A program made the translations under genes and the position numbers. Positions 47,541 through 57,869 of a stretch of 64,000 nucleotides of DNA are shown one piece after another; position 1 is the first letter of the stretch; each line of letters starts with the position of its first letter. Source of the stretch: Magicicada septendecula. Taxonomy: Eukaryota; Arthropoda; Insecta; Hemiptera; Cicadidae. Where the stretch lies: contig CM068372.1 in the NCBI GenBank assembly GCA_034769895.1, forward strand, positions 433,211,958 to 433,275,957, in the 5' to 3' direction. The notes beneath the pieces are model-generated. The model made no database searches. It was not told the origin of the DNA and saw nothing but the letters and a program-made list of their open reading frames with translations.

Positions 47541-49017
47541 TTGAATTTAATCAAATTTGCACGTTTTTCAAAATAAACGTAAGTTTAATAAATGACAAAA
47601 TTATAACTGGCTACTAGTAACATGTGTTATTATCATATTTTTTGCGTTGATCAAAAGACATAAATAAAAGACATTAAATAACAATTGAAACTATTAATGG
47701 AAAGAAAAGTTATGTGTTATTAAGTATACAGCATACAAGAAAGAATACTTATTCTGTTTACCTTATATAAGTGTAATATTTGTTACAGTTATAAGGTTTA
47801 GTATTAAAGAGGGAAGAAAAGCATAAATTAATGAAGGGAATATAGAGATGGCTGTAAAGTATGTATGTATGAATGTATGAAAATTATAACGGGTGTAGCA
47901 TATCAGTTTCTAGACGACTGTCACTCAGATCGAAGAAGGATAAATAGGATCACTAATAAGACGGGACAGATAGATATTACGAATTAACGTTTGAAGCCTT
48001 TCTGTAATAGTGAGCTGGGCGTTAGTTCTCTTGAGTTAAGCAATGGAAAAGCGTTGATCTTACATACATGTTGATCTGACCTGACACTCCCCATCTTATT
48101 CATTTGCAGTTTATATCGTTACCTACTCACAAATATATTCAACTCAACGATGTATTACCGTTCCATACTAACCACAATGTTACAGTTTTTATTTGTCGTA
48201 TTATAAGAGTTAATGATACTAATGTATTAAGTTTATTTTAGTAAAGGTATTTAGCCAAAGAGTAGGTGCTATGTTAGGTACTGTATGAATTAAAGTACCT
48301 TCGTCTATATCAAATTATTTAAACCTCATGTACGTTGAAATTTAAAATCTTTCCTATCTTAATTGAAAAATGCATAATTTAAATAGATCTCAGTAAATCT
48401 ATATTTGTACTTTATTTTATAATACAAAGTAAGTATGTGGAAAGTAAAGTAGATGAAAAGGAAAGCAAAGTATATGAAAAGTAATGTGTAAAGTAGGTGA
48501 AACAAAATTGTATGTAAGACGAAAGTATTCTGGTTTTTCACAACAAAAACAAGTAACATTTTATAAAATGTTTAGGCCTAACCTTTATGTGTTCTTCATT
48601 TTATACTGTCTAGAGTCCAAGAGGTGCGTTGGCTAGGTTGAACGAATAAAACAAAAATTATTTCACACATTTTTGGAGAGAAATTTAAGTAAATACTGTA
48701 GTCCATGACTAATGACGTAGGTTTCCTCACAAGGATAACATCATTTATTACTCATGTCAGACGCCAGTTTCAGTTCTTCATCATTTTTTATAATTTGACC
48801 ACTTTTGCATACCGTTAAAGCGTACACATATGCCGTTATTCTACATATACAGCCCTCAGTGTTGTATAGTGAAGTTCGGCAGAAATATTAAATCATTTTG
48901 CTTCAAAAATATATCATTTGTCCGAATACCTACACGCATGCAGGTACACAATATTCCTAATCTTCTTTCAAACTTAACAACAGTACAGGCACACATAAGC
49001 ATATTTTTATTTTTTAC
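47541..49017. other. AT-rich stretch, nothing recognised
   Basis: No coding motif or RNA gene. A frame that opens at 48,830 becomes Penelope-like only from about 49,018. Confidence 0.5.
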
Positions 49018-49738
49018 CCAGGAGTTCAATCAGCCGGATTACGTCAAACAGGGGATTACTAGAACGTTACATACTCGGGGTAAAAATGTTTGTTCGGAGG
49101 ATGGGTATTTAGAAGATGAAATTAAAACTATTGTCAAAACGTTTGCTAATAATGGGTACAGTAAACATTATATTTATCAAACGATAAATGGAAAGAAGAA
49201 CAGGAAGACTAAGGACAATAAAGAAATGAAAGGGGGCATTGTCATACAATATATTAAGAAAGTCTCAGAAAGAATTAAGAGAATTGTTCATAAATACGGG
49301 GTACGGACATTTTTAATCCCCGTAAAACTATAGGGAATATTTTATGTAAAACTACACCAAGAAATAACGTAAAATTGGAATCAAAAAACGTTATTTATTG
49401 TCTTTCGTATGAATGTGGGAAGCAGTAGATGGGAGAATCGGGAAGGCCGCTTGGGGTCCGCCTAGATGAACATAGAAATATGTCAAAGAGTTTGAACATC
49501 AAACCCAAAGCCAAATCCAACTTCCCGTCAAAGTTGGCTGAACATGTGTGGGAAGAGCACCACAAGATGATATGGGATAATGTTGAAATTGTTGGCAAAG
49601 AAAATATGTTAAATAGAAAAATTTTGGAGGCGCCTTTTATCACGGTTGTGAATAACTGTGTCAGCCAAACGAGTAAAGTTGTTTCCACAGTTTTGTTTAG
49701 GAATATCCGAAGTTATGTAGAGAGACACAAAAAGTGAT
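49018..49738 (+). pseudogene. Penelope-like element: RT end and GIY-YIG nuclease
   Basis: The first part encodes the end of the reverse transcriptase region (YVKQGITRTLHTRGKNVCS, FANNGYSKHYI, IKKVSERIKRIVHKYGVRTF) up to a stop at 49,333. After frameshifts around 49,340-49,425 the GIY-YIG-type nuclease follows in ORF 49,429-49,737: GESGRPLGVRLDEHR, KLAEHVWEEHHKMIWDNVEI and NRKILEAPFI. The N-terminal reverse transcriptase domains are missing, so it is 5'-truncated and dead. The nuclease end differs from the fragments in the palindrome, so it is a different Penelope-like lineage. Confidence 0.88.
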
Positions 49739-49804
49739 GTGTGGGTTTGGGCAAGGACTGGTTTTGCGGTTGGCCGCGCCTCTCCACACCGCTTGTGAAC
49801 TCCC

Positions 49805-49812
49805 TATATAAG
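49805..49812 (+). promoter_or_regulatory. TATA box downstream of the Penelope-like ORF
   Basis: TATATAAG lies 67 bp after the stop codon in a GC-richer stretch. In Penelope-like elements the terminal repeat after the ORF also serves as promoter for a following copy, so the box may be that promoter. No following copy is present. Confidence 0.45.
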
Positions 49813-49880
49813 GAGAGCCTGTCTTGGTGGCTTTGTTGTTTACGTTGCAACCACAGGAGGAATCCTTCCTTGCTGGAATG

Positions 49881-50036
49881 GTGAGTAACAATTTTTGTTA
49901 TTATTGTTGTTATTATTATTATAAAGATTATATTTATTACTCAATTATTATTATTATTATTATTGATAGAGACGCATCCCGTAAATTTATTATACCTATC
50001 TGTAGATCTATGTGCTTGTATATTTTTACCCTACAG
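49881..50036 (+). other. Intron-like segment downstream of the TATA box
   Basis: GTGAGT at 49,881 is a strong donor and TTTTTACCCTACAG ending at 50,036 a strong acceptor, 156 bases apart, with an AT-rich interior containing an ATT repeat. A short intron in the 5' untranslated part of the terminal repeat is known in Penelope of Drosophila. Function here is inferred from the signals only. Confidence 0.45.
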
Positions 50037-50521
50037 GCAGAGCCTCAGCCTGCCGTCAAGAAGGATAAAATTTATCTTCAGAGAGACACTAAGTTTCACA
50101 GAAAGGGGAAAACGAGTAAAAAAATGTAGGTCACAGCTAGCTATATACGCTGCAGTAGCAGCGTAAGCTGCATAAATAACATGCACGTTTGAATGAAGAA
50201 AGGTGTCCGTACGCAATAAATCTTGCTGTAACATGTGCTTAATATGTGAAGTTTGTACTAACAACAAACTGAAATTTATTGCACTCTTTGGCTTTTACAT
50301 TTCATGAACAGTTGTGACAGTAATACATTTGTAATATACAACTCGTAGCCAGAGATATCTTCCTTTAACCAAGTTGTGCAAAGATCATGTGAATGGTATT
50401 TCAATTTGACTGTTATCAGTAACACTTTATCCATTCATTGCCCAGACTACATAACTTTCCTATTTATTGCACGGAAGTTTAATAATTCCTACTTTTTTTT
50501 GGTTTTCCTAACAAATATATT
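50037..50521. other. Stretch downstream of the Penelope-like end
   Basis: The first 90 bp may be the second exon of the terminal-repeat transcript. The remainder is AT-rich and unrecognised. Confidence 0.35.
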
Positions 50522-50740
50522 GTTACGACGCCCTCATTGATCGCCGTATGGTACAGTGGAAACAAAATACAGACACTTACGACGTCACTAATTACCTGCT
50601 TTAATTAATCACAAATAACAGATTTTAATCAACGAGTTATTCAACAAGATTATATTCGTACAGTAATTCAAGTAAAATTTGTCCACACGCAATAATAATG
50701 TCACCTACACTGTCCCGCAAATTCTATCGCTGCACCCCCC
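50522..50740 (-). mobile_element. Gypsy LTR end fragment
   Basis: The sequence TGTTACGACG at 50,522 and the following ATCGCC, GTACAGTGGAAACAAAATAC and TTTAATTAATCACAA match the end of the LTRs at 40,651 and 52,783 on the opposite strand. The similarity fades after TGTCCCGC at about 50,725, so only about 200 bp of the 3' part remain. A C-run follows. Confidence 0.65.
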
Positions 50741-52200
50741 CCTCTTTCAGGGCAAGCTTAGGTGCACACGTTTCCAGAACACACAAAACACATTTAAATT
50801 ACGTTGACAAATAATTTTAAATACTTTTGCGTGTTTGGTAATCTCCGCAACAGGTATACACATGTTAGTAAAGAAATTACGTAAAATTAAAAAATATTAC
50901 GTAAATTATTAAATGCACTTATTCATGCTAATAATAATTATGATTGTTCATTATAGTAATAAAATAAGGTACTTTGTTTATACGGTATGAGTTCTAAGGT
51001 ATAATGTATTTTGTATAATGCATCTTGTTTTAAAACAGGAAAACATGTGGTTATAAATTTAATTGCGGACATTTGTGTTCCAACGCAGGGAATATTTTAT
51101 ATTAAAAATTAATCGAAAATACTCTGTGTGTGGAATGGAGCAAAAACGCTGCTGATAAATATCTACACGGTAGGGGAACAGAGGTATTAACTGGTACAAC
51201 CAAGGGATTTAGTTCCATTTCCTATAGAAATACATGCTTTTAAATTATACATCGATTCTGTAAACGTAGCACAGTTACACAATTTTAACGTGAAATGATT
51301 CGTACTAGGATTACTTCTATTAGAGCCTTGCTTAGTAATTGCTTTTCATCTTGACCGTTTCCTCTACGATATGACTATGTATGTGTAATTGTATACAAAG
51401 TACACAACTCGATTTTTCCTTTGTGCTAAATTAATGTTGAAATAAGTATAAAATATTTGTATTGAACTTGTATAGTACGTAGCTTTGAAAGGGAAATTGT
51501 GAACATTACAAAGTAAACCCTAAAAGAAGTAAGTTGAAAGAGGTATAACGCAAAAAACTATATTTTGTCTTAGTATTTAAAAAGGTAATTATGTGGAAAG
51601 GCTATATTAAGATTTGATGTCAGCACAAAAGCATAAATACTACTAAGCAAGACCCTAAACAATACCTTTTCTACACAGCAAAAATAAGTTAAATAAATGA
51701 CATTAAAAATAAGCGGCGATGTAAAATTATGTGGCATTTGTAGAACAAAAATTAAATTTACAAAGTCCTCTATCAATAAAACAAAACATTTCTTACAGTA
51801 GCCACCCAACTAAAAAACGAGGAGGTGGGCTTCCATATACCACGATAGAAAAAATGTCAGTAGGGTGAATGTAAAGGGAAGAATCAAAGGAAACAATAAG
51901 ACTAACTAGCTATTAAAAATATATAACTAGCTGTAATAAATACACTATAAAATTTAATTTGGTGACTGTTGACGAAAATTACGAGTACACAAAGTAACAG
52001 TGTAATTATAATTACTGTGGGTAAAGGGAAGCATTACAGGCAATTTTAAAAAGAACTTAAGTGTCTATGAGAAGCGAAGAAGTTGTGAAGAGTGCTTTTG
52101 AAATGGAGAAGATGGAAGATTTTCAAGGCAGGAGAAACTTATATTTTGAAGAGAAAAATGTAAAAATTATCTGTATCTCAGCTAGAAAAGTTGTCAATAG
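50741..52200. other. AT-rich stretch, nothing firm
   Basis: A frame at 51,570-51,809 and a purine-rich stretch at 52,060-52,190 were looked at and show no known family. Confidence 0.45.
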
Positions 52201-52783
52201 TGCTACGACAGCATAGAACAATCTACGCGTTTATCGAATGTGCCAGAAAGGTCTCGACGTAAGCGTGTGGTGTACGTGCTGCTAGATGCATGTTGCGAGA
52301 ATTTTCTCGACTGTGCCGGCCTTCGCTCGGGCGCTCGGACTGTGTCAAGGCCGTAGCAATTACGTAGTTCGCGAGAGATAAGACGCAGTTTGGAAGCTTC
52401 TGGTGTGTGAGCGTAACTATAAATACATCGCATCGCGGCCTTAGTTTTCATTTCCATGCGAGATTTTGGATAGTGCGGTTCGAGAGTATTAGTGCGATAT
52501 ATTTACAGAGCGGTTCGGGTTATTACTGTGTACGTGCAAGTAGTTAGTAGTGAAGTGTTGCGTTTTATATTCGGACGGTATAATTGTAATACAATTGAGC
52601 TTTAATGTTTGTGGACATTTTATTGCGTGTGTACAATTTTTATTTGATTTGTTGTAGAGACTGTGTTGTTAATTACGAACTGTTTTACTGTAACAATTAA
52701 AGGTGTGATTAGTGACTTAATTGGTGTCTTGTACTTATTTTGTTTCCACTGTACCTACGACGATCGTATAGACCGTCGTAACA
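52201..52783 (+). mobile_element. Solo gypsy LTR with target duplication
   Basis: The LTR starts TGCTACGACAGC at 52,201 and ends GTCGTAACA at 52,783. ATAG flanks it on both sides (52,197-52,200 and 52,784-52,787; AATAG if the last A is shared). It matches the LTR at 40,651-41,201 in opposite orientation, with shared ACTGTGTCAAGGCCG. A TATAAATA box and GC-rich leader lie inside. No internal sequence remains, as expected after recombination between the two LTRs of a full element. Confidence 0.85.
52418..52425 (+). promoter_or_regulatory. TATA box of the solo LTR
   Basis: TATAAATA 218 bp into the LTR, followed by GC-rich sequence. It marks the U3/R region; activity is not shown. Confidence 0.6.
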
Positions 52784-54246
52784 ATAGAGAGGAAATAAGG
52801 ATGCAACATAAAAACTAAAGTGTTTAGCTAAACATTCTATAATGGAAACAATATATCCTAAAGTAAAATGTATAGGCTCTTGAAGAAAATAGGAGAAATA
52901 CCAAGAACGGTGTCTGACTCTAATTTTAGTCGTTACATTGTAAGGAGAGTATGAGAAAAATTAATGACAGACAATAGAGCAAAATTTATGACAAAGCAGG
53001 ACATTGAGTCACGACAGACCTCTACGACGCTAAAGCATGTCAACACTTCAAGTAGGATACCAATAAAATTGATTAAAATATTTTCCAGTGACGTTAGTAC
53101 AGATTGGTTTGAAGAGTTGTACAAAGTGTCTTAGAGGGGAAGAAGTATCAACACAAACAAACATATTTTCTCTGTAAGAAAACTGGATCACAAACGGTGT
53201 GACAATTATGTTAGCAAATTCTCACTTAGTTGGAAGATTGTATATCTGAGTATGGAAAAATGTAATGCAAACGGAAGACAGTCATTTCAACGAATACAGT
53301 GTATTTCGCACGTCAAATACGTGTGTTGATAGAAACGAGTTTTTGGAAGGCCTTGATAGCCTTTCAATATCTAATCTATAGCCAGCAATGTGACAATCTT
53401 GAATTCTACATCCTATCATTATGTAACCTATATGAAGATTGTGCCGATACCGTTGAGTTTACAAATAGCAATCTCAATAGTCTAAGTATGAAACCCATTA
53501 ACACAAATATACAACAATCTTAAAAGACATTGTAAAAAACAGCAGCAAATCGTGAGTACTTCTAAATATTTATATTTGCATACGAGCTGGTTGTGCTAGC
53601 ATTAGATCAAGTAAATAATTAATAAATGATACTAATTCAAAAAATATTAATATCTAGGTTTTAGACATTAATTTTGGGAAAACTGAAAAACAAATGTGTA
53701 GAAAAGGATTATAATAATAGAATATTTAAATACTTCAAGACCATTTTAAAAAAAGTAACATCAGTAGTGCAGTTGTCAACAACAAAACAGCGAAAGGGAA
53801 AGGACAATTAAAGGAAATATGTTAAACTAATGAAAAGAGTGAAAAATTAATTTCTAAATCAAACATCCGTTTAATTATAACACAGTGTTAGAATATGACA
53901 CCAATACCAGAACACAACGTTAGGAATTTGCCGACGGTTGTAATATTAGACGAATTATTCGAGCAGACCTTGTCGGGTACGCTGAATTTAAACTGCCCAA
54001 ACTTGGTGAATGGCTGTATAACTGTGATACAAATAACCTTTATTATGGGCGTATGAAGAAAATCGATAACGTGAAGAGCTAATAAATGACATCACAATAA
54101 AAAGGAAAGGGGAGTAGTCCTCAAAGATATTGGAAGCGTCAGGAAAATGGTTAATAGTTACGGATTTGTAAATCACAGGATAACAATCAGGAGAAAGGGA
54201 CGTGAGATAACAGTTGTGGCAGGACAGGTTACGTCAATCTAAATAT
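52784..54246. other. AT-rich stretch, nothing firm
   Basis: Fragments with short open frames (for example 52,930-53,130) resemble decayed coding sequence but match no family I recognise. Confidence 0.45.
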
Positions 54247-54703
54247 TGTTACGACTGTCACATGGGTTGTCGTGTTCTACTCTGGTGACAGAATTACTGA
54301 CATCAATGATGTTGTTAATTACAAACTTACAAACAACTGTTAGTAATGAATATTATAGTCGACTTATTGGTTTAGTTAAATTTAGCCGACACAACCATAA
54401 ATATCACCTTATTACCGTTTGGTGGTAAGTGACCAATAACACTCAAGTCGCAATAACAACCACTCTGAACCGCACTGTAACAGGCAGAAACTAACCGAAC
54501 TTGACTTGACTAGTCTCTGCCGCTTACATTTATAACCAGCTGAGATTCAAGAATAATCTTCCATTTTCTAGGTGTCCATAGTAACTAAATTGCGTGTTCC
54601 AGGCGATGGAACTTTCTTGAAACTACGTTAATATGCCATCTTGTACAATCCAGTAGAATTATCGACAGACGTGTGGGAAACGTGTCTGCTATGTAACATA
54701 ACA
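54247..54703 (-). mobile_element. Possible LTR of another gypsy family
   Basis: The segment begins TGTTACGACTG and ends ATGTAACATAACA, giving TGTTA...TAACA ends. On the minus strand a TATAAATG box lies at 54,534-54,527, followed by a GC-richer leader. The terminal TGTTACGAC is shared with the LTR family at 50,522. No matching target duplication was seen, so the call is tentative. Confidence 0.35.
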
Positions 54704-55049
54704 CTCTCGGTTATAGCTAGTTGTATAGTAAAACACACTTAGATCAATTACATATTTCGATGTAGACTGTTAATATTAATTTTAGTATCGTTAATAAATA
54801 AACATACAGATAAGAATTATACTGCATAGTCGTTATATAAGTGAGAGGTGTGTATGGGCGAAGCGACACGTTGACGCCGAACCAAAGTAAAATTGTATTG
54901 TAAGTACAACTTTCTATGTCGTAAAGATATAAAACGCTTTGTTTGCTAAAAAAAACAGCAAAAAATAGGCAGTACCGTTAGATTTAGGGTGTTTTCGGCC
55001 TTCAAAATACAATGAGTGAAATGTCATAAACGAGGGTGGTGGAGAAAGC
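54704..55049. other. Left flank of the Jockey insertion
   Basis: No gene. It may be the upstream part of the LTR-like sequence that continues beyond the Jockey element at 59,782. Confidence 0.35.
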
Positions 55050-55202
55050 AGATTTCGGTTTTTTTTTTTTTTTGAAAGTCATTGAATTTTTTTTATTTAT
55101 TATAATGCAGTTTTACAATCTACTCATTTTACAGAGTAATAAGTAAAAGTGGTGTATACGTCGTCACTCGAGGTGGGAACCATCCAGCGATGATTACCAC
55201 GT

Positions 55203-57869
55203 TCACCGGGTCAGGTCATCTGGCCACTGTCTCTTCAGCCTTCTTACATCCAGTGATGGATTGAGGAGCTCGTTGATCAGGTTATTGCTGTGTCCTATGT
55301 TGCGGTTCCTGTACTTAGCGGCGTGCAGCTTGATGACATCAGAAATGTATGGAATGTTGACGTCTTTGTGAAGAGTATAATTAGAGATGAACCAGGGAGC
55401 ATTCGTTATGCAACGCAAGATTTTTGACTGAACTGTCTGCAGAATCTTTGTGTTGGAAGGTTTAGAGCAGCCCCACAATTCTATACCGTAAGTCCAGATT
55501 GGTCTGAGCACAGCTTTATATATGATGACTTTGTTTGCGAGAGATAGCTGAGATTTTCTACCTATGAGCCAGTACATTTGCCTAGCTTTTAAGTTGAGTT
55601 GTTGTTTCTTAGCCAGAATGTGGGCTTTCCATGTTAATTTGTCGTCCAAATGCAGCCCCAGGTATTTAACTTCTGATTTTATAGGTATGGGGGCATCGTT
55701 TATGGTGACTTGTGGACAAGAGCTACGTTTCATGGTGAAGGTTATTTGAGTGGATTTTGCAGAATTAACTCGGATCCTCCACCGCTGGAACCAATCTTGC
55801 AGGAGGTAAAGATGGCTTTGCAGTTTCTCAGAGGCTCGTTCCGGGTTGGGATCTACTGCGAGGATAGCGGTATCATCAGCGAAGGTGGCGGTGGTAGTGT
55901 AGTCTGTCACAGGTAGGTCGGCAGTAAATATAAGATATAAGTATGGCCCCAGAACGCTGCCCTGAGGCACTCCCGACTTTATAGGAGAGATTACTGACAC
56001 AGTGTCTTCTATTTTGATTTGGAAGTGTCTATCTTGCACATATGATTTCAACAGTAAATATAGTTGATCAGGAAGTTGTTTCTTCAGCTTGTACAGAAGG
56101 CCCTCATGCCAGACTTTATCAAAAGCCTGCTGAATATCCAGGAAGACAGCTGCGCACATCGTCTTCTTTTCCAGGCTATCCCTAATTTTGTTCACTATTC
56201 TGTGGCATTGCTGCACTGTAGAATGTTTTTCTCTGAACCCAAATTGGTGTTCAGGGATCAGGTACCTAAAGGCCACTATTTGTTTTAGTCTGGTCAGGAG
56301 AAGTCGCTCAAATATTTTTGACAAGAGTGGAAGAAGGCTTATTGGCCTGTAAGATGTAGGGTCAGTAGGGGGTTTGCCAGATTTTGCGACCATGATAATT
56401 TGGGCAAATTTCCATTGGATTGGAAAGTAGCACAGTCTGAGCATACTGTTGTAAATAGTTGTAAGTAGTACTAACTCTTTTTTGGGAAGATGTTTCAGAA
56501 CTTTTCCAACTATTAAATCGTACCCGGGGGCTTTATGTGTCTTGGAATGTTTTATCTCCCTGAGAACTTCAGAGAAGGCAAACGCTTTGATTGGAGGAGA
56601 TAATTGGCAGGGAGCATCAAGGTAAGTTAGAATTTCTGAGTCATCAATTGCTGATGAGGTTGGGGTGAAAACCTGGGAAAGGTGATCTGCGAACACATTC
56701 ACCTTATCTTCATTTGTTCGAGCCCAACTACCGTCAGGTTTACGAATGGGGGATACTGGGATTACCGGGCGTTTGATTTTTTTTGTCGCCTTCCATATTG
56801 AATGATCATGGGGTGTTAAACGTGTTACGTAGTGTTCAAACGATGCGTTTCGGGCCTCTTGCATAGCTGCGCGAATTCTATGGGTGAGCCTATTGAGAAT
56901 TGTTTCATACTGGGGGTTTCTCGTTCGTTGCCACTTACCGCGAGCTTGTCGTTTTTCTTGAATAAGTTGTTTGATGTGCAGAGGTATATTATGATAATCA
57001 GGTAAAACGTTTCTTCTTTCCGGTGTAGCTTGCCATGCAGCATCCTGTAGTAGTTTAGTAAAGTATTGAACGGCTTCTTCAATGTCTCTGGAATCCGCAA
57101 TGCGAAAGTTAGAGTTGATATTCTCATTGATAATGTGTTCAAATAAATCCCAGTTAGTCTGCTTAGTGCATAAAACAGGTGGAGTTTCCCTCCAGATTAC
57201 ATTAGTGCTTAATGTAATTATAATGGTGCTATGATCAGAACTTAAGTCGAGATTTGGTTCGATTTTGGTATATAACTGCGAGATTCCTTTTGTTATCGCA
57301 AAATCAAGAAGATCTGGAATTTTATTTAAGTCTGTGGGCCAGTACGTAGGTTCTCCTGTTGATAAGTAGCTGAGATGAAGATGGTGTATAGCTGCCAGTA
57401 GATTTCGACCCTTTGATGTGATCAGCCTTGAGCCCCAGGCAGTATGCTTCGCATTCCAGTCCCCCGCTACAAGAAAGTGTGGTCCCAGAGTGGCGAAAAA
57501 CTCTAGATATTCGTCTGTTGATATGGAATGGCGTGGTGGGCTGTATGTAGCTGCTAAGGTCAAGGGCCATGGAAGGGCAAGAACTTTAATGATAGCACTT
57601 TGGATTTTTGCAGTGACATGTGGCTCCATTACATAATGATGAAGAGTGTTTCGTATGATGACAGCTGAACCTGCGTGAGCTGAACCGTCAGGGTGGTTAG
57701 CATAGAATATGTTATAATAAGGTATTTTGAAGACTGTTCGATCCGTTGAGTGGGTTTCTGAAATTAGGAGGATGTCAATTTTATTGATATTCAGGAAGAG
57801 GATAATTTCTTGTATGCGGCCGGAAAGCCCATTCGAATTCCAGACAGCTATTCTGAGTGCCGGGGTCAT
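55203..57869 (-). CDS. Jockey-like ORF2 (endonuclease and reverse transcriptase)
   Basis: The 888-residue protein nicks target DNA and copies the element RNA from the nick. The N-terminal apurinic-type endonuclease shows VWNSNG (9-14), SETH (37-40), AGDWNAKH (135-142), PDLLDF (185-190) and SSDHS (210-214), all catalytic positions kept. The reverse transcriptase shows SYRPISLLPLLSKIFERLL, FLDIQQAFDKVWH (about 575-587), GVPQGSVLGP (633-642) and the catalytic FADD (663-666). A C-terminal region with YGIELWGCSK follows and there is no RNase H. The length is near the family's usual 900 residues. The ATG overlaps the ORF1 stop. Antisense frames here are shadows. Confidence 0.95.
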   Translation of the reverse strand: MTPALRIAVWNSNGLSGRIQEIILFLNINKIDILLISETHSTDRTVFKIPYYNIFYANHPDGSAHAGSAVIIRNTLHHYVMEPHVTAKIQSAIIKVLALPWPLTLAATYSPPRHSISTDEYLEFFATLGPHFLVAGDWNAKHTAWGSRLITSKGRNLLAAIHHLHLSYLSTGEPTYWPTDLNKIPDLLDFAITKGISQLYTKIEPNLDLSSDHSTIIITLSTNVIWRETPPVLCTKQTNWDLFEHIINENINSNFRIADSRDIEEAVQYFTKLLQDAAWQATPERRNVLPDYHNIPLHIKQLIQEKRQARGKWQRTRNPQYETILNRLTHRIRAAMQEARNASFEHYVTRLTPHDHSIWKATKKIKRPVIPVSPIRKPDGSWARTNEDKVNVFADHLSQVFTPTSSAIDDSEILTYLDAPCQLSPPIKAFAFSEVLREIKHSKTHKAPGYDLIVGKVLKHLPKKELVLLTTIYNSMLRLCYFPIQWKFAQIIMVAKSGKPPTDPTSYRPISLLPLLSKIFERLLLTRLKQIVAFRYLIPEHQFGFREKHSTVQQCHRIVNKIRDSLEKKTMCAAVFLDIQQAFDKVWHEGLLYKLKKQLPDQLYLLLKSYVQDRHFQIKIEDTVSVISPIKSGVPQGSVLGPYLYLIFTADLPVTDYTTTATFADDTAILAVDPNPERASEKLQSHLYLLQDWFQRWRIRVNSAKSTQITFTMKRSSCPQVTINDAPIPIKSEVKYLGLHLDDKLTWKAHILAKKQQLNLKARQMYWLIGRKSQLSLANKVIIYKAVLRPIWTYGIELWGCSKPSNTKILQTVQSKILRCITNAPWFISNYTLHKDVNIPYISDVIKLHAAKYRNRNIGHSNNLINELLNPSLDVRRLKRQWPDDLTR

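Noticed and set aside
55564-57636. Several plus-strand frames of 60-82 codons
   Set aside because: They are antisense shadows of the Jockey-like ORF2.
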